Source: a virus. Taken from it: a stretch of DNA of 64,000 bases. This document shows positions 44,890-53,247 of this stretch, in pieces (within the stretch, counting starts at the first letter, position 1; each line of letters opens with the position of its first letter). A program made the position numbers and the translations under genes. The stretch lies in IMG/VR virus record IMGVR_UViG_3300025168_000034, positions 101,610-165,609 of that record; one strand, given 5' to 3'. The notes below the pieces were generated by a model. That model did not search any database. It had not been told where the DNA came from and saw only the letters and a program-made list of their open reading frames with translations.

Positions 44890-46310
44890 TATATTGGTAT
44901 ATTATCTAGTCCAAGATCTGAGTACCACAACTTTGTACACTTGGCTTTTGGTCCTTTCAATGCCATTTGAGGTCTATATTCAAAGTGCCATTCCTCCGAG
45001 TTTACTGTTCTTATAAATCCAAATTTATGAGCATTAAACGCTAACCATTTATAAACAGCTACATTAAGAGATCCTCCAAATCCGGTACGAGAGCCGGTGT
45101 TAAAATCTAAAGAGATTCCACTACCATGGTTTGATCTTCCTGGAGGAGCAGTTGCTGCAATGAATGCACCTGACGTAGCATACCATATAAAAGCCTCTTT
45201 GCCGCTTTTTGGACCAAACAATCCGCTAGCGCCTACACTTCCATTATTGGTTACGTATTTTGTCCAGTGTGGGTGGAGTGGTTTAGTTACGGTTTTACCT
45301 TTACTATTTTTATATGTTGAGCCATCCTTCCATCTACCAGGATCTCTTCTTAAACTTTCTTGTGTTGTAAATTTACCATTTACTCCACTATCTGATACCC
45401 ATTTTACACTTGGACCTGCTGCCGGTCGGAAACCTGAGTTGCACGTCAAGGTTACACCTGCTGCTTTTGCAGCTACATTCATTCTTTGGAATGCTGTAAT
45501 GGTTTCCTTAGTTCCAGATTGTTTGTTTATTCGATATAATATACTGAAAGCCTTTCCGTTATTGTCTTGTACCGATGAGCCACCTAATCTTATTGGATCC
45601 AAGTCTCCAGATACTGGATCTTTTGCTGCTTGAATTGCTGAAGATTTTAGTTGAATTGCTGATGCTGGTATTGCTGTTTGTTGGAATCTATTTACTAGAT
45701 TAATAATAGCTGTTGTGCTAGTTGCTTGCTCTTTTGTTTGCTTAAATCCTATGTAGTATAATCCAACATTTCCATAGAAAGTTAAGCCATATAGTAGAGC
45801 ATTGTTTTGTAACCATTTTTTTATTGCACCATCATACTCTTCAATCATAATAATACGACCATGTCGTCTTGGGTCTAAGTCTGTTGTGTTGGGTACACTA
45901 TACACATTTGCAGGAGCTGCGCTTCCGCTTGCTGCAGATTTGAAAGGAACAGCTAGTGGTGGATCAAACGCTCCTTTTGCTTTAGTGACACAATCGTTAA
46001 TATACGTTTCTAGTTTTGAGTAGTCCGATCCTTGTGCAATCTCCAACATCTCTTTTGCTGGATCTAATAATGGGGACAATGCAGCATCAAAACTCTCCAC
46101 TCCTGGAGGTGCTGCTGTTTTAAACTCATCTCGCAGTTTTTTGCGGAGATCATCAACTACCTCAAACTTTGATAAGTAGCTTGGTTGCAGCACCAACTCT
46201 TTTGTAGTGCTTTCTCGTAGTTTTGCATTTAGTGCTTGAAAATAGTCATATGCTTCTCTAAATACTACATTATCTCCAAATTGTGCTAATTTTCCTTCTA
46301 ATGATGCCAT
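44889..46310 (-). CDS. Tail-associated peptidoglycan peptidase, VanY/M15-like C-terminus
   Basis: 473 aa. The N-terminal ~280 residues are structural, helical then beta. The C-terminal ~180 carry an M15B/VanY-type D,D-/L,D-carboxypeptidase: CNSGFRP, the zinc motif SNHGSGISLDF (about residues 389-399; His and Asp ligands) and EEWHFEY (about 436-442; catalytic Glu and third His). No signal peptide. Its position beside the gp5-like hub suggests it opens peptidoglycan during injection, replacing the lysozyme domain of T4 gp5. Confidence 0.87.
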   Translation of the reverse strand: MASLEGKLAQFGDNVVFREAYDYFQALNAKLRESTTKELVLQPSYLSKFEVVDDLRKKLRDEFKTAAPPGVESFDAALSPLLDPAKEMLEIAQGSDYSKLETYINDCVTKAKGAFDPPLAVPFKSAASGSAAPANVYSVPNTTDLDPRRHGRIIMIEEYDGAIKKWLQNNALLYGLTFYGNVGLYYIGFKQTKEQATSTTAIINLVNRFQQTAIPASAIQLKSSAIQAAKDPVSGDLDPIRLGGSSVQDNNGKAFSILYRINKQSGTKETITAFQRMNVAAKAAGVTLTCNSGFRPAAGPSVKWVSDSGVNGKFTTQESLRRDPGRWKDGSTYKNSKGKTVTKPLHPHWTKYVTNNGSVGASGLFGPKSGKEAFIWYATSGAFIAATAPPGRSNHGSGISLDFNTGSRTGFGGSLNVAVYKWLAFNAHKFGFIRTVNSEEWHFEYRPQMALKGPKAKCTKLWYSDLGLDNIPI

Positions 46311-46314
46311 AATA

Positions 46315-47271
46315 TTAACTTAATTCATCTCCATACAGTGGTGATGCAGGTGTATCGTAAAATCCTGGAACTGCTGCCATTGGGTTAGTTACTGGATTTG
46401 GTGGTGGTCCTGCTTGTCCAGGTCCTCCAGGTCCAACTGTACCCGTAGTTACTCCAGTTAAAGTTCTTGGTGGAACATAATCTTTAGCTTTTTCTTTGGC
46501 TGCTTTTACAGTCTTCAATCTCTCTGCATCAACTGTTCCATGAGTTAAACCGTCTATATATCCATATTCACTTATGATTTCAGGTAATCTAGTTTTTAAT
46601 AACTCAAACTCTGCCAAAGATGATGGTTGAAATACTCCATTACCTAATGGTCCAGCTATTTCTGAATTTTCTAGGGTTACAATAAAGTCTTCTAGAAAAT
46701 TAATAAGTTTAATGCCTAAGGCTAAAGGCTCGTATAATTCGTCTGGTGTTGGATCTCCTACCGACTTTCCTGGATCTCTTGCTTTGCTCAAGTCTTCGGT
46801 TATTTCCTTGCCTCGATTAGGAACACCTATAAACACCTGCTCATGACCAAATAATGTTATAGCTTTTCCAGAATCAACATTAACTGCTTCTGGTGATGCT
46901 ATTGCTACTCCTTTTTTTCCAAACATCATTGCGTAATCGTCTTTAGCGTTTATAACAACACGACTACTGTTTAAAAATATGCTACCGCCAACTGCTCCAG
47001 GAGCGTATGTATTAAAGCTTCGTTCGTTTATTCCAAGAAGCTTTTCTACATCTTGCGCTGTTCCTTTGACTTTTAGATCGAAGGTTGTGTCAGATTCTTC
47101 AGCAAAGGAAAGAGCCATTACTTCGTCTTGATACTTACCTATATCAATAGTCGTCTTTCCGGTGAATTGTTGACCAGGTTGTGGTGCTGTCACGGTAGCT
47201 GCTATGGCAGGAGGCAGTCCTCCATTTTGAGCGACAATCTGCTTTATCTGATCGTAAGTGTATACTGCCAT
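46315..47271 (-). CDS. Putative baseplate spike-like beta protein
   Basis: 318 aa. Residues ~95-165 contain short repeated strands (GGSIFLNSSRVVINAK, KKGVAIASPEAVNVDSG, ITLFGHEQVFIG), the pattern of spike beta-helices found at the tip of gp5-type hubs in marine T4-like phages. The helical C-terminal half (LINFLEDFIVTLEN) ends in a Gly/Pro-rich tail. It is coupled to its upstream gene by a shared base. A membrane-piercing spike role is inferred from repeat pattern and position. Confidence 0.62.
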   Translation of the reverse strand: MAVYTYDQIKQIVAQNGGLPPAIAATVTAPQPGQQFTGKTTIDIGKYQDEVMALSFAEESDTTFDLKVKGTAQDVEKLLGINERSFNTYAPGAVGGSIFLNSSRVVINAKDDYAMMFGKKGVAIASPEAVNVDSGKAITLFGHEQVFIGVPNRGKEITEDLSKARDPGKSVGDPTPDELYEPLALGIKLINFLEDFIVTLENSEIAGPLGNGVFQPSSLAEFELLKTRLPEIISEYGYIDGLTHGTVDAERLKTVKAAKEKAKDYVPPRTLTGVTTGTVGPGGPGQAGPPPNPVTNPMAAVPGFYDTPASPLYGDELS

Positions 47272-48407
47272 TAGTCTCCTATTTCGAGTTTGAATTGAGC
47301 AGCTAACGCAGCTGCCATTGCTTTCATTCTAGCTCCACATTTGGGTGAGTATTGAAATTCATTTGCTCCATTATTGTGAACGCGCTCATTTATTATGATT
47401 AGCATATTAACAAGCGATTTTGGATTCTTGAAAAATCTATCAAACCACCCCTGATAAAAATCTTTGTTTTCGTTTGTTTTTTGTGCTTGTATCCATTTGT
47501 ATTGTGCTTGTATAGCTGCTACGCAACATCCTATACTCTTTACATCATGAGATGTAGGACTATCATTAAATGTAAACTTATTTGAATCAAATGGAAAGAT
47601 ACTAAACGATTTTTTTTCTTCTGCTTGGATACCTCTTTTAATTAAAGCAGTATCACCTCCATTCCAACCAATCATCATATTAAAATAACCCAAATATGAA
47701 TTTAGATTAGCACCTGTCAGTATTGGACGTCCTAGTGTGGGATTGTTTCCGTATTGGCTAATCCACCAAACCTTTGCTGCTTGTTCGGTTGTAAACACTT
47801 CTTGCAGAAATGCTTTAGTTTTGGATTGATCTACATCTCCTGCATTACTAGATGTTCCTGACTTATTATCAAACGCTGTCTTAGGCGTGTATCGTGTGTA
47901 AGACTTGGTCCACATCATTATTTCAGTATACGCTTGTGTAAGGTCACTAAAGTATCCTGCTTCTAAAGGTGCAAAAGCAAAGTCTAATTTTCTAGCATAA
48001 GGTTTTCCACGACCACTGCTGTGCATCTTCATCACAGTTTTCATAGCAATTCCTCTCATAGAGGTCAGCTCCTTTGCTGTTGGATGATCTACTAATGCCA
48101 CATCAACTTCCTTAATACTAGGCCACCAAACTCCATCAACAATTTTCCACATTGTATCTGGATCAATTCCGTTTATATCTTCTGTTTGGTACCTTGCTTT
48201 ATTCTTTGCAATAATTTCTTGGATTCTTGTGTTTAGAACATCCTTAGCAGTTGCAGGTCCCGCTCTTAACACTTTTAAATAATCTGCCCATAAGGTAGAA
48301 TTAGTTCCAGCTACAATACGAATCACATGAGCACGCGCAAGCTCATCACCCTTCTCAGTTATGAGTCCGTTAAACTTATCAATTGTATCTTTTGGTATTG
48401 CTCCCAT
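47271..48407 (-). CDS. Unknown tail-module protein
   Basis: 378 aa, unrecognised. Mixed alpha/beta, Trp-rich (DTMWKIVDGVWWPSIKEVDV; VWWISQYGN), with a central Ser/Asn-rich stretch near residue 185-195 (NKSGTSSNAG) and a helical end (RMKAMAAALAAQFKLEI). No catalytic motif stands out. It is locked between the gp5-like protein (2 nt away) and the spike-like protein (1-base overlap), so a hub-associated role is likely. Confidence 0.62.
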   Translation of the reverse strand: MGAIPKDTIDKFNGLITEKGDELARAHVIRIVAGTNSTLWADYLKVLRAGPATAKDVLNTRIQEIIAKNKARYQTEDINGIDPDTMWKIVDGVWWPSIKEVDVALVDHPTAKELTSMRGIAMKTVMKMHSSGRGKPYARKLDFAFAPLEAGYFSDLTQAYTEIMMWTKSYTRYTPKTAFDNKSGTSSNAGDVDQSKTKAFLQEVFTTEQAAKVWWISQYGNNPTLGRPILTGANLNSYLGYFNMMIGWNGGDTALIKRGIQAEEKKSFSIFPFDSNKFTFNDSPTSHDVKSIGCCVAAIQAQYKWIQAQKTNENKDFYQGWFDRFFKNPKSLVNMLIIINERVHNNGANEFQYSPKCGARMKAMAAALAAQFKLEIGD

Positions 48408-48409
48408 AA

Positions 48410-49585
48410 TTAATCTTGTGCTCCACTTAAACCAGTTTGACCTTGTGTATAGAATCCGTTGTATCCTTCGCTAGCTGGGTCATTTGATTCTCCATCTGAA
48501 ATTGGTGTTTCGTCTTGAGAAGTTGTATCGTCTGGTGATGGTTGTTCTGAGGGTGGCTCTTCGTTTACTTTAACATCCTCGCCCTTGTTTCCTTCCTTCG
48601 GTGCTGTTTTATTTGCTCCACTCCTAGCATCCTCTCCATCCTTAGCTTTGTTAGCAGTTTTTTTGACATCAGTGGAAAGCTCAATACCATATGTATTAGC
48701 CCAAGAAGCTAATGGATGAGCTAAATCATTTCCATCAGGTAAGGCTAATTTTATTGGTATTTGTTGTGTAGAAGTTAAGTACATTGAAGTTGCATCAACA
48801 TTAACATCTTCTGATTGGTATGATTTGTTTTCACTCTCAGACGCTGTGTTTTTATCATTATCTACTCGCATAAGGATAATAGGATCTCCAGGCACTCCAG
48901 CTTCTGTTTGAGCAAATTGTTGCTCTTTTATTACCTTAGTAAGGTTTGCAGGGTCGGGTGTTCCTGCAAATCTGATACTTCCTCCAAACCGACCTTGCAA
49001 TACAAAATCACCCTCATTCAATGCTACTTGCTTATGTACAATAGATTTGTTTTGGTTGTTTTTAAATGCGCCTAAACTTTTAATTTTTTTATCAAATCTG
49101 CGAGACAACTCTCCTACTGTTCTCTGTCCTGGAAGGAATGGATTAATCCTATCAGGATCAATTCCAATAAATGGTGCAGAGTTTGATGTGATGTTAGCAC
49201 TAGTACCAACTACTGGACCGTAGAAGGTTTCTGTAGTCATGAATACGTCAGGGCCATCAAGTTTGCTTGATTTAGCATCAAAGATTAAAACCTGCTCTCC
49301 CGGTAACGGTACTTTAAAATTACTACGATCGAGCGGATTTGCTTGTCGTGCTAACAAAGCTTCCATGAAACTAAAAGAAGTTCCTCCAGGTGACGCAAAA
49401 GCGTTTCGATAAAATACAGTACCTATTATTCTGTTTTGATCTGGATCATAGGAGGGGTGATTTTCATTTAGGATAACATCCAACACATGACCCACTCCAG
49501 ACCGATTAAATGGTAAATACGGTTGAGGTGGTACTGGTGCTGGCGATGCTTTAAGAGCGCCAAATAATCCGCTGAAAAATCCCAT
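48410..49585 (-). CDS. 5: Baseplate hub protein, gp5-like OB-fold without lysozyme domain
   Basis: 391 aa. The OB-fold region opens with GVGHVLDVILNENHPSYD, IIGTVFYRN and later VPLPGEQVLIFD, the pattern of gp5 N-terminal domains in marine T4-like phages. EGDFVLQGRFGGSIRFAG and GDPIILMRVDN continue the hub fold. The T4-lysozyme domain of gp5 is absent; the VanY-type protein two genes downstream could supply wall degradation. The last ~90 residues are Glu/Ser/Pro-rich low complexity. Confidence 0.78.
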   Translation of the reverse strand: MGFFSGLFGALKASPAPVPPQPYLPFNRSGVGHVLDVILNENHPSYDPDQNRIIGTVFYRNAFASPGGTSFSFMEALLARQANPLDRSNFKVPLPGEQVLIFDAKSSKLDGPDVFMTTETFYGPVVGTSANITSNSAPFIGIDPDRINPFLPGQRTVGELSRRFDKKIKSLGAFKNNQNKSIVHKQVALNEGDFVLQGRFGGSIRFAGTPDPANLTKVIKEQQFAQTEAGVPGDPIILMRVDNDKNTASESENKSYQSEDVNVDATSMYLTSTQQIPIKLALPDGNDLAHPLASWANTYGIELSTDVKKTANKAKDGEDARSGANKTAPKEGNKGEDVKVNEEPPSEQPSPDDTTSQDETPISDGESNDPASEGYNGFYTQGQTGLSGAQD

Positions 49586-49588
49586 ATT

Positions 49589-49930
49589 CTATCCTTTATC
49601 TAGTAAATCTTGTGCTGCATCCATTAATTGTTGCTTTTCAGCCTCAGACAACATGCCATCATCTGTGTTAGTATTCTTATTGCTGGATACTAGCAATCGT
49701 TGCACAATCGCTGTCAATTTCACTAAATTGTCATCGTTTTTCACTGAGACCTCAAGATACTCTTTAACTAAAGGAACCATCATAGATGCATCAGTCATAT
49801 TACGAATCATTGGTTTGAGTTGATTGATCAGCTCAGTGATTTGCTTCTCTTTCTTTTTAGTGTTATTGTAAATGTCTGCTAAAAGATCAGAAAAGTTTTT
49901 ATTATCAAATAGTGGTGAATCTTTATCCAT
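49589..49930 (-). CDS. Small helical tail-module protein
   Basis: 113 aa from ATG 49930 (MDKDSPLFDNKNFSDLL). A start 19 codons upstream is open, but a TATTTATA element lies in that stretch, 11 nt before ATG 49930, so the shorter form is preferred. The protein is charged and helical with a KKKEKQITELINQLKP segment; no family recognised. It is the first gene of the hub unit, possibly a baseplate assembly factor. Confidence 0.65.
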   Translation of the reverse strand: MDKDSPLFDNKNFSDLLADIYNNTKKKEKQITELINQLKPMIRNMTDASMMVPLVKEYLEVSVKNDDNLVKLTAIVQRLLVSSNKNTNTDDGMLSEAEKQQLMDAAQDLLDKG

Positions 49931-49941
49931 AGTGCTTTTTA

Positions 49942-49949
49942 TATAAATA
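49942..49949 (-). promoter_or_regulatory. Late-promoter-like element TATTTATA before baseplate hub unit
   Basis: The minus strand reads TTCACCTATTTATATAAAAAGCACT then ATG at 49930. Its position supports the shorter start of that gene and marks the head of the hub operon. Confidence 0.55.
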
Positions 49950-49964
49950 GGTGAAAAGTAAGTT

Positions 49965-50207
49965 TTACGAAACTCCTCTACTTTCAATATCCTCTAAATA
50001 CTCATACAACTTCTTGATGCGAATACCAGCTGTCCAAGCTATTCTATTTTCATAGAATCCCAACTCTGTTAACTTACCCTCTATGTCTGGCTCTAAAGGA
50101 TCAAACTCAAATGCGTGCAAGTTTGGTGTACCACAAACATCTTCCCATGCTTTGATTTCATCTAAAATAAAATCTCGAATATAGTCTTGAGATACGTTTA
50201 TTAACAC
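49965..50207 (-). CDS. Small unknown protein
   Basis: 80 aa, acidic, with a compact alpha/beta look (DFILDEIKAWEDVCG; FYENRIAWTAGIRIKKLYEYL). No motif recognised. It shares a base with the sigma factor stop upstream and ends 15 nt before the TATTTATA element at 49942-49949. Confidence 0.6.
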   Translation of the reverse strand: MLINVSQDYIRDFILDEIKAWEDVCGTPNLHAFEFDPLEPDIEGKLTELGFYENRIAWTAGIRIKKLYEYLEDIESRGVS

Positions 50208-50941
50208 TACCTTTCAATTTCGTATATTTTTTCTTTAGGGATGTAGCCTTTTTCTAAGAAATCACTATACATATGCTTCCAACGCAATTTCATGTCTTTT
50301 ACAACTTTGGTGATTTGCTGAGTGTTAGCGTTGGTCATCTCGCGAATATAAACGTACAATGCTTTTTTGTTAAAAATTTCAATTCTATCTCTCTTTCTAA
50401 ACAATTCCAATACTGCTTCTGCTAACCTTTGATCACGCTCTTTTTTGTAGTATAATTCAACCTTATCATCCCAATACTCTAAATACTTTTCAAAAAACTT
50501 TTCTAAATCTGGACCTTCTTCATCTGCTGTAGGTGTTGAATCTGCAATCTCTATGGAGAGGTCATAATCAATACGTTTTGTTTCGATTAACTTTTTATAG
50601 TTTTTTCTATTCTTTAAAATGCAGTAATTTTTTGCAACCATGCTGAAATAACTGAACGCTTTGCTTCCCTTCTCTGGTTTGAATTTACCTAGCTTTTCAC
50701 ATAAAAAAGATACAACTTCATGTTGAACTTCATGCAACGGAACATTGTCGGTGTAATAAAACTTGAAGGTGTGAATGATGTTTTCAACCAACTTCTCCAT
50801 TGGTTTTCTAATACCTCTTTCGTATATTCTACTCTTTACTTCTGTATCCTCTGTTGCGTTATATTCGATTATAGCCACATCAACCTCAGGACCGAAATAT
50901 TGTTTTTTACTTTTTCTCGCTCTTTTCTTCTTTTGCATCAT
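50207..50941 (-). CDS. 55: Late-transcription sigma factor, gp55-like
   Basis: 244 aa (T4 gp55 is 185 aa). The central region (FLCEKLGKFKPEKGSKAFSY, then FSMVAKNYCILKNRKNYKKL) looks like sigma region 2 with the aromatic/basic surface used for -10 recognition. The region after it is acidic (DSTPTADEEGPDLEKFF), and the C-terminal part is helical and could contact clamp-type co-activators. The basic N-terminus (QKKKRARKSKKQ) is unlike T4. It would direct host RNA polymerase to the TATTTATA elements of this window, an inference. It overlaps the upstream TM gene by 35 nt. Confidence 0.75.
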   Translation of the reverse strand: MMQKKKRARKSKKQYFGPEVDVAIIEYNATEDTEVKSRIYERGIRKPMEKLVENIIHTFKFYYTDNVPLHEVQHEVVSFLCEKLGKFKPEKGSKAFSYFSMVAKNYCILKNRKNYKKLIETKRIDYDLSIEIADSTPTADEEGPDLEKFFEKYLEYWDDKVELYYKKERDQRLAEAVLELFRKRDRIEIFNKKALYVYIREMTNANTQQITKVVKDMKLRWKHMYSDFLEKGYIPKEKIYEIER

Positions 50942-51218
50942 TGCTTATGTATTTTTTAACAAACTCATCTAAGTCTGTGGTTGCTGCTTTTATCTCTTGA
51001 AATATATATCCAGTTTCGTCGTCAGCTTCAAATGAACCTAAACGATCAATTTCCTGCATTCTCTTGTATGCTTTATCAGTACGAAGTGCTATGACAGATA
51101 ACATTCTGACATACAATTCAAGAAATCCCATTAATTTTTCTGATTTTTTAAACTGAACGATTAGAAGCCATAATGCTACGGCTAACAATACAGACAGTGT
51201 TATAACTACTACTAACAT
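50907..51218 (-). CDS. Small membrane-anchored protein
   Basis: 103 aa. Residues 1-23 are a membrane helix (LVVVITLSVLLAVALWLLIV), followed by a helical cytoplasmic domain with a charged Lys/Glu C-terminus. No family recognised. It lies between the HD hydrolase and the sigma gene. Confidence 0.6.
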   Translation of the reverse strand: MLVVVITLSVLLAVALWLLIVQFKKSEKLMGFLELYVRMLSVIALRTDKAYKRMQEIDRLGSFEADDETGYIFQEIKAATTDLDEFVKKYISNDAKEEKSEKK

Positions 51219-51219
51219 A

Positions 51220-51963
51220 TTATTTGAATAATTTATCGAATGTATTTTTCAGATTATCTTTATCTGAGTCTGTGATGCTTCCTTTTTTCTTAGCAGTTTT
51301 CTTTTCTGGAAAAGTAGTTACCGGTTCTTCTTTCATCATATTAGATTCAATACGAGCTGCCATTGCATCCGCTTGATGTAACACGTAAGGAAGATTAGTA
51401 CGTAAGGCGCTGTCTGGATTCCAACTAACATAATATGGCTTGTTAGATTCTTCATACATACCATCATGTAATTTAATTCCAAACCATTCATTGTCAGTAA
51501 TAGTAATACCTCTATCGTAAAGAAGTTTTAATCCTCTATCTGGAACAGTCATAAAAGCATTTACCGGATTGTTAGTGTACAGCTTTCCTTGATTCTTTCT
51601 ATGCCAATCAGACGGATTATGAATATACTGCTCAGCTTCTTCTGTTCCTATCTTTCCTAAGTCATGATTCATTGCAGAAAAGATTAATTCTTCTGTAGTG
51701 TAATCTTTTGTTGCTCCATGCTTACTCCAAAGCTTATCTACATCCAATGCACACTCCATAACACGTATAACGTGATCCACATAACCACCAATAAAGCAAT
51801 TGTGGTAGTGAGCTGTGCCTGAGGCAGGCATCATCATAATACGCTCCTCATGATCTTGATATAACTTCTTTAACTTTTCTTTTCTATCTCCTGTGACGTA
51901 CTCGTCTATAAAAGACAAAAACTTTTTATAATTATCTTGTAATTCTTCTGCTGTGTAACTCAT
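51220..51963 (-). CDS. HD-domain phosphohydrolase (YhaM-like)
   Basis: 247 aa. The metal-binding HD pattern is visible: HNCFIGGYVDHVIRV (H54 and H64), NHDLGKIG (H100-D101) and a later HDGMYEES. The spacing and the HNCF-GGYVDHV block resemble the HD domain of YhaM-type 3'-5' exoribonucleases, but the OB domain of YhaM is missing. Possible role: RNA or nucleotide hydrolysis during takeover. The start overlaps the zinc protein stop by 4 nt. Confidence 0.8.
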   Translation of the reverse strand: MSYTAEELQDNYKKFLSFIDEYVTGDRKEKLKKLYQDHEERIMMMPASGTAHYHNCFIGGYVDHVIRVMECALDVDKLWSKHGATKDYTTEELIFSAMNHDLGKIGTEEAEQYIHNPSDWHRKNQGKLYTNNPVNAFMTVPDRGLKLLYDRGITITDNEWFGIKLHDGMYEESNKPYYVSWNPDSALRTNLPYVLHQADAMAARIESNMMKEEPVTTFPEKKTAKKKGSITDSDKDNLKNTFDKLFK

Positions 51964-52379
51964 AACTGCTTGCTTAGTTTTTTTAACTGTGATTCTAATT
52001 TACGTCTGTATGTAACGCGTTTCTCTTTTTTAATTTGCTTTTTTAACTTACTTATATTGACAAGAAGTTCTTGATGATCTCGCCTTTTTTGAGATTTACT
52101 TCTTGTGTCTTTTTTAGGTTCTTTTCTAGGCGTTGCAGGCAGTGTTCCTTTTAATTTAGGCTGCTCCACTCCTTTATAATACACTGTGCCATTCTCATGC
52201 ACAAACACCTTCATAAACTTCCATCCTCTATGGAATCCGGAAGGTCTTTTAGGTTTTGGAAGATCATTTGGATCCCACATCTCTCTTACGCAATCAGAAC
52301 AGTGTTTTAGTATAGTACCTGGAGTAATCTGATCTCTGTACTCCATTTGTCCGCAATTTTGACATTCTAAATAAGGCAT
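51960..52379 (-). CDS. Zinc-ribbon protein with basic C-terminus
   Basis: 139 aa. N-terminal CQNCG and CSDC about 18 residues apart form a zinc ribbon. The remaining sequence has a conserved-looking VFVHENGTVYYKGVEQPKL block, then a highly basic helix (KKLKKQIKKEKRVTYRRK). It could bind nucleic acid. It is coupled to the HD hydrolase by ATGA. Confidence 0.62.
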   Translation of the reverse strand: MPYLECQNCGQMEYRDQITPGTILKHCSDCVREMWDPNDLPKPKRPSGFHRGWKFMKVFVHENGTVYYKGVEQPKLKGTLPATPRKEPKKDTRSKSQKRRDHQELLVNISKLKKQIKKEKRVTYRRKLESQLKKLSKQL

Positions 52380-52437
52380 AGCTTTCTACTTGTGTGACTA
52401 TTATAGTAGTAACTATACAACTTTTTTCTCAAAAATG

Positions 52438-52887
52438 CTAATTTTCACTAATAGGTTGGAAGGGAAACACAGTCCAAGTTAAACAAAACCATAAAAACTG
52501 GCCATTTACCTTACGTTTTGTAACGTAATATGGCAACATTCCTTGCTCTTTAAAATCTAAATTAATCGATTTTTTTATGGATTTTTTGTGAGGACTCACG
52601 TATATAAGGATATCAAACGCGTTCAAAACCATGATATCATGCTCTTTGTCGAGTTCATCTAAGTGATCAGTAATATGATCAAAAAGAGATAATTCCTCGC
52701 ACAGATAGTCAAAATCCAGCTTCTTTTCACTGCGACTAAAATGCCACATCCACTCACCTTTGACATTTTCTATAGATGGTGATTCCCCGAAAGCATTTAG
52801 GTCTAGACTAGCAGCTGCTTTTGTTATTTGATGCTTTGCCTTTGACAAAAAACCATTATCCACTAAAGCATCGTAGTAGCTATTCAT
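52438..52887 (-). CDS. Unknown protein
   Basis: 149 aa, unrecognised. Mixed alpha/beta with acidic segments (DYLCEELSLFDHITDHLDEL) and an aromatic C-terminal strand (FLWFCLTWTVFPFQP). No signal peptide, TM or cofactor motif. One base separates it from the upstream membrane protein. A 58-nt gap with no clear signal follows it. Confidence 0.55.
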   Translation of the reverse strand: MNSYYDALVDNGFLSKAKHQITKAAASLDLNAFGESPSIENVKGEWMWHFSRSEKKLDFDYLCEELSLFDHITDHLDELDKEHDIMVLNAFDILIYVSPHKKSIKKSINLDFKEQGMLPYYVTKRKVNGQFLWFCLTWTVFPFQPISEN

Positions 52888-52888
52888 A

Positions 52889-53155
52889 CTACTTTTTTGA
52901 TTTTTTAGAAGAGCGTCTTGTTGGTTTTTTATTCGTTGCAGGCTTCACTGGCTTATCCATATTAGCTACATGCTCGAGAAGAGAATTTCTTGTTTCTTCT
53001 AGCTTTGCTATTTTTTGGTAAGCTTGGTCAGCCCACCCTTGTATGGCTTTAACCTTGAATTGTAAATCTTTAGTATTTGTATTATTTCTATATAAGACAA
53101 TAGCTAGCCCTATATTAACAAATACACTAGTAATTAATAATGAAGTAAATAACAT
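52889..53155 (-). CDS. Small membrane protein with basic tail
   Basis: 88 aa. Residues 1-22 form a membrane helix (LFTSLLITSVFVNIGLAIVL), then a short helix (KAIQGWADQAYQKIAKLEE) and a Lys/Arg/Pro-rich tail (PTRRSSKKSKK). Architecture is like the 103-aa TM protein 2 kb away. Role unknown. Confidence 0.58.
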   Translation of the reverse strand: MLFTSLLITSVFVNIGLAIVLYRNNTNTKDLQFKVKAIQGWADQAYQKIAKLEETRNSLLEHVANMDKPVKPATNKKPTRRSSKKSKK

Positions 53156-53247
53156 AGTATTATGTGTTTTTAAATGTTAATGTATAAACTTTAATATCAG
53201 AAAAATAATCCAGAAAGTCAACTATTTTGTCAGATAAATTTAATTTA

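Noticed and set aside
45097-45633. 178-codon open frame on the plus strand
   Set aside because: Antisense to the VanY-type tail peptidase, whose zinc motifs are unambiguous.
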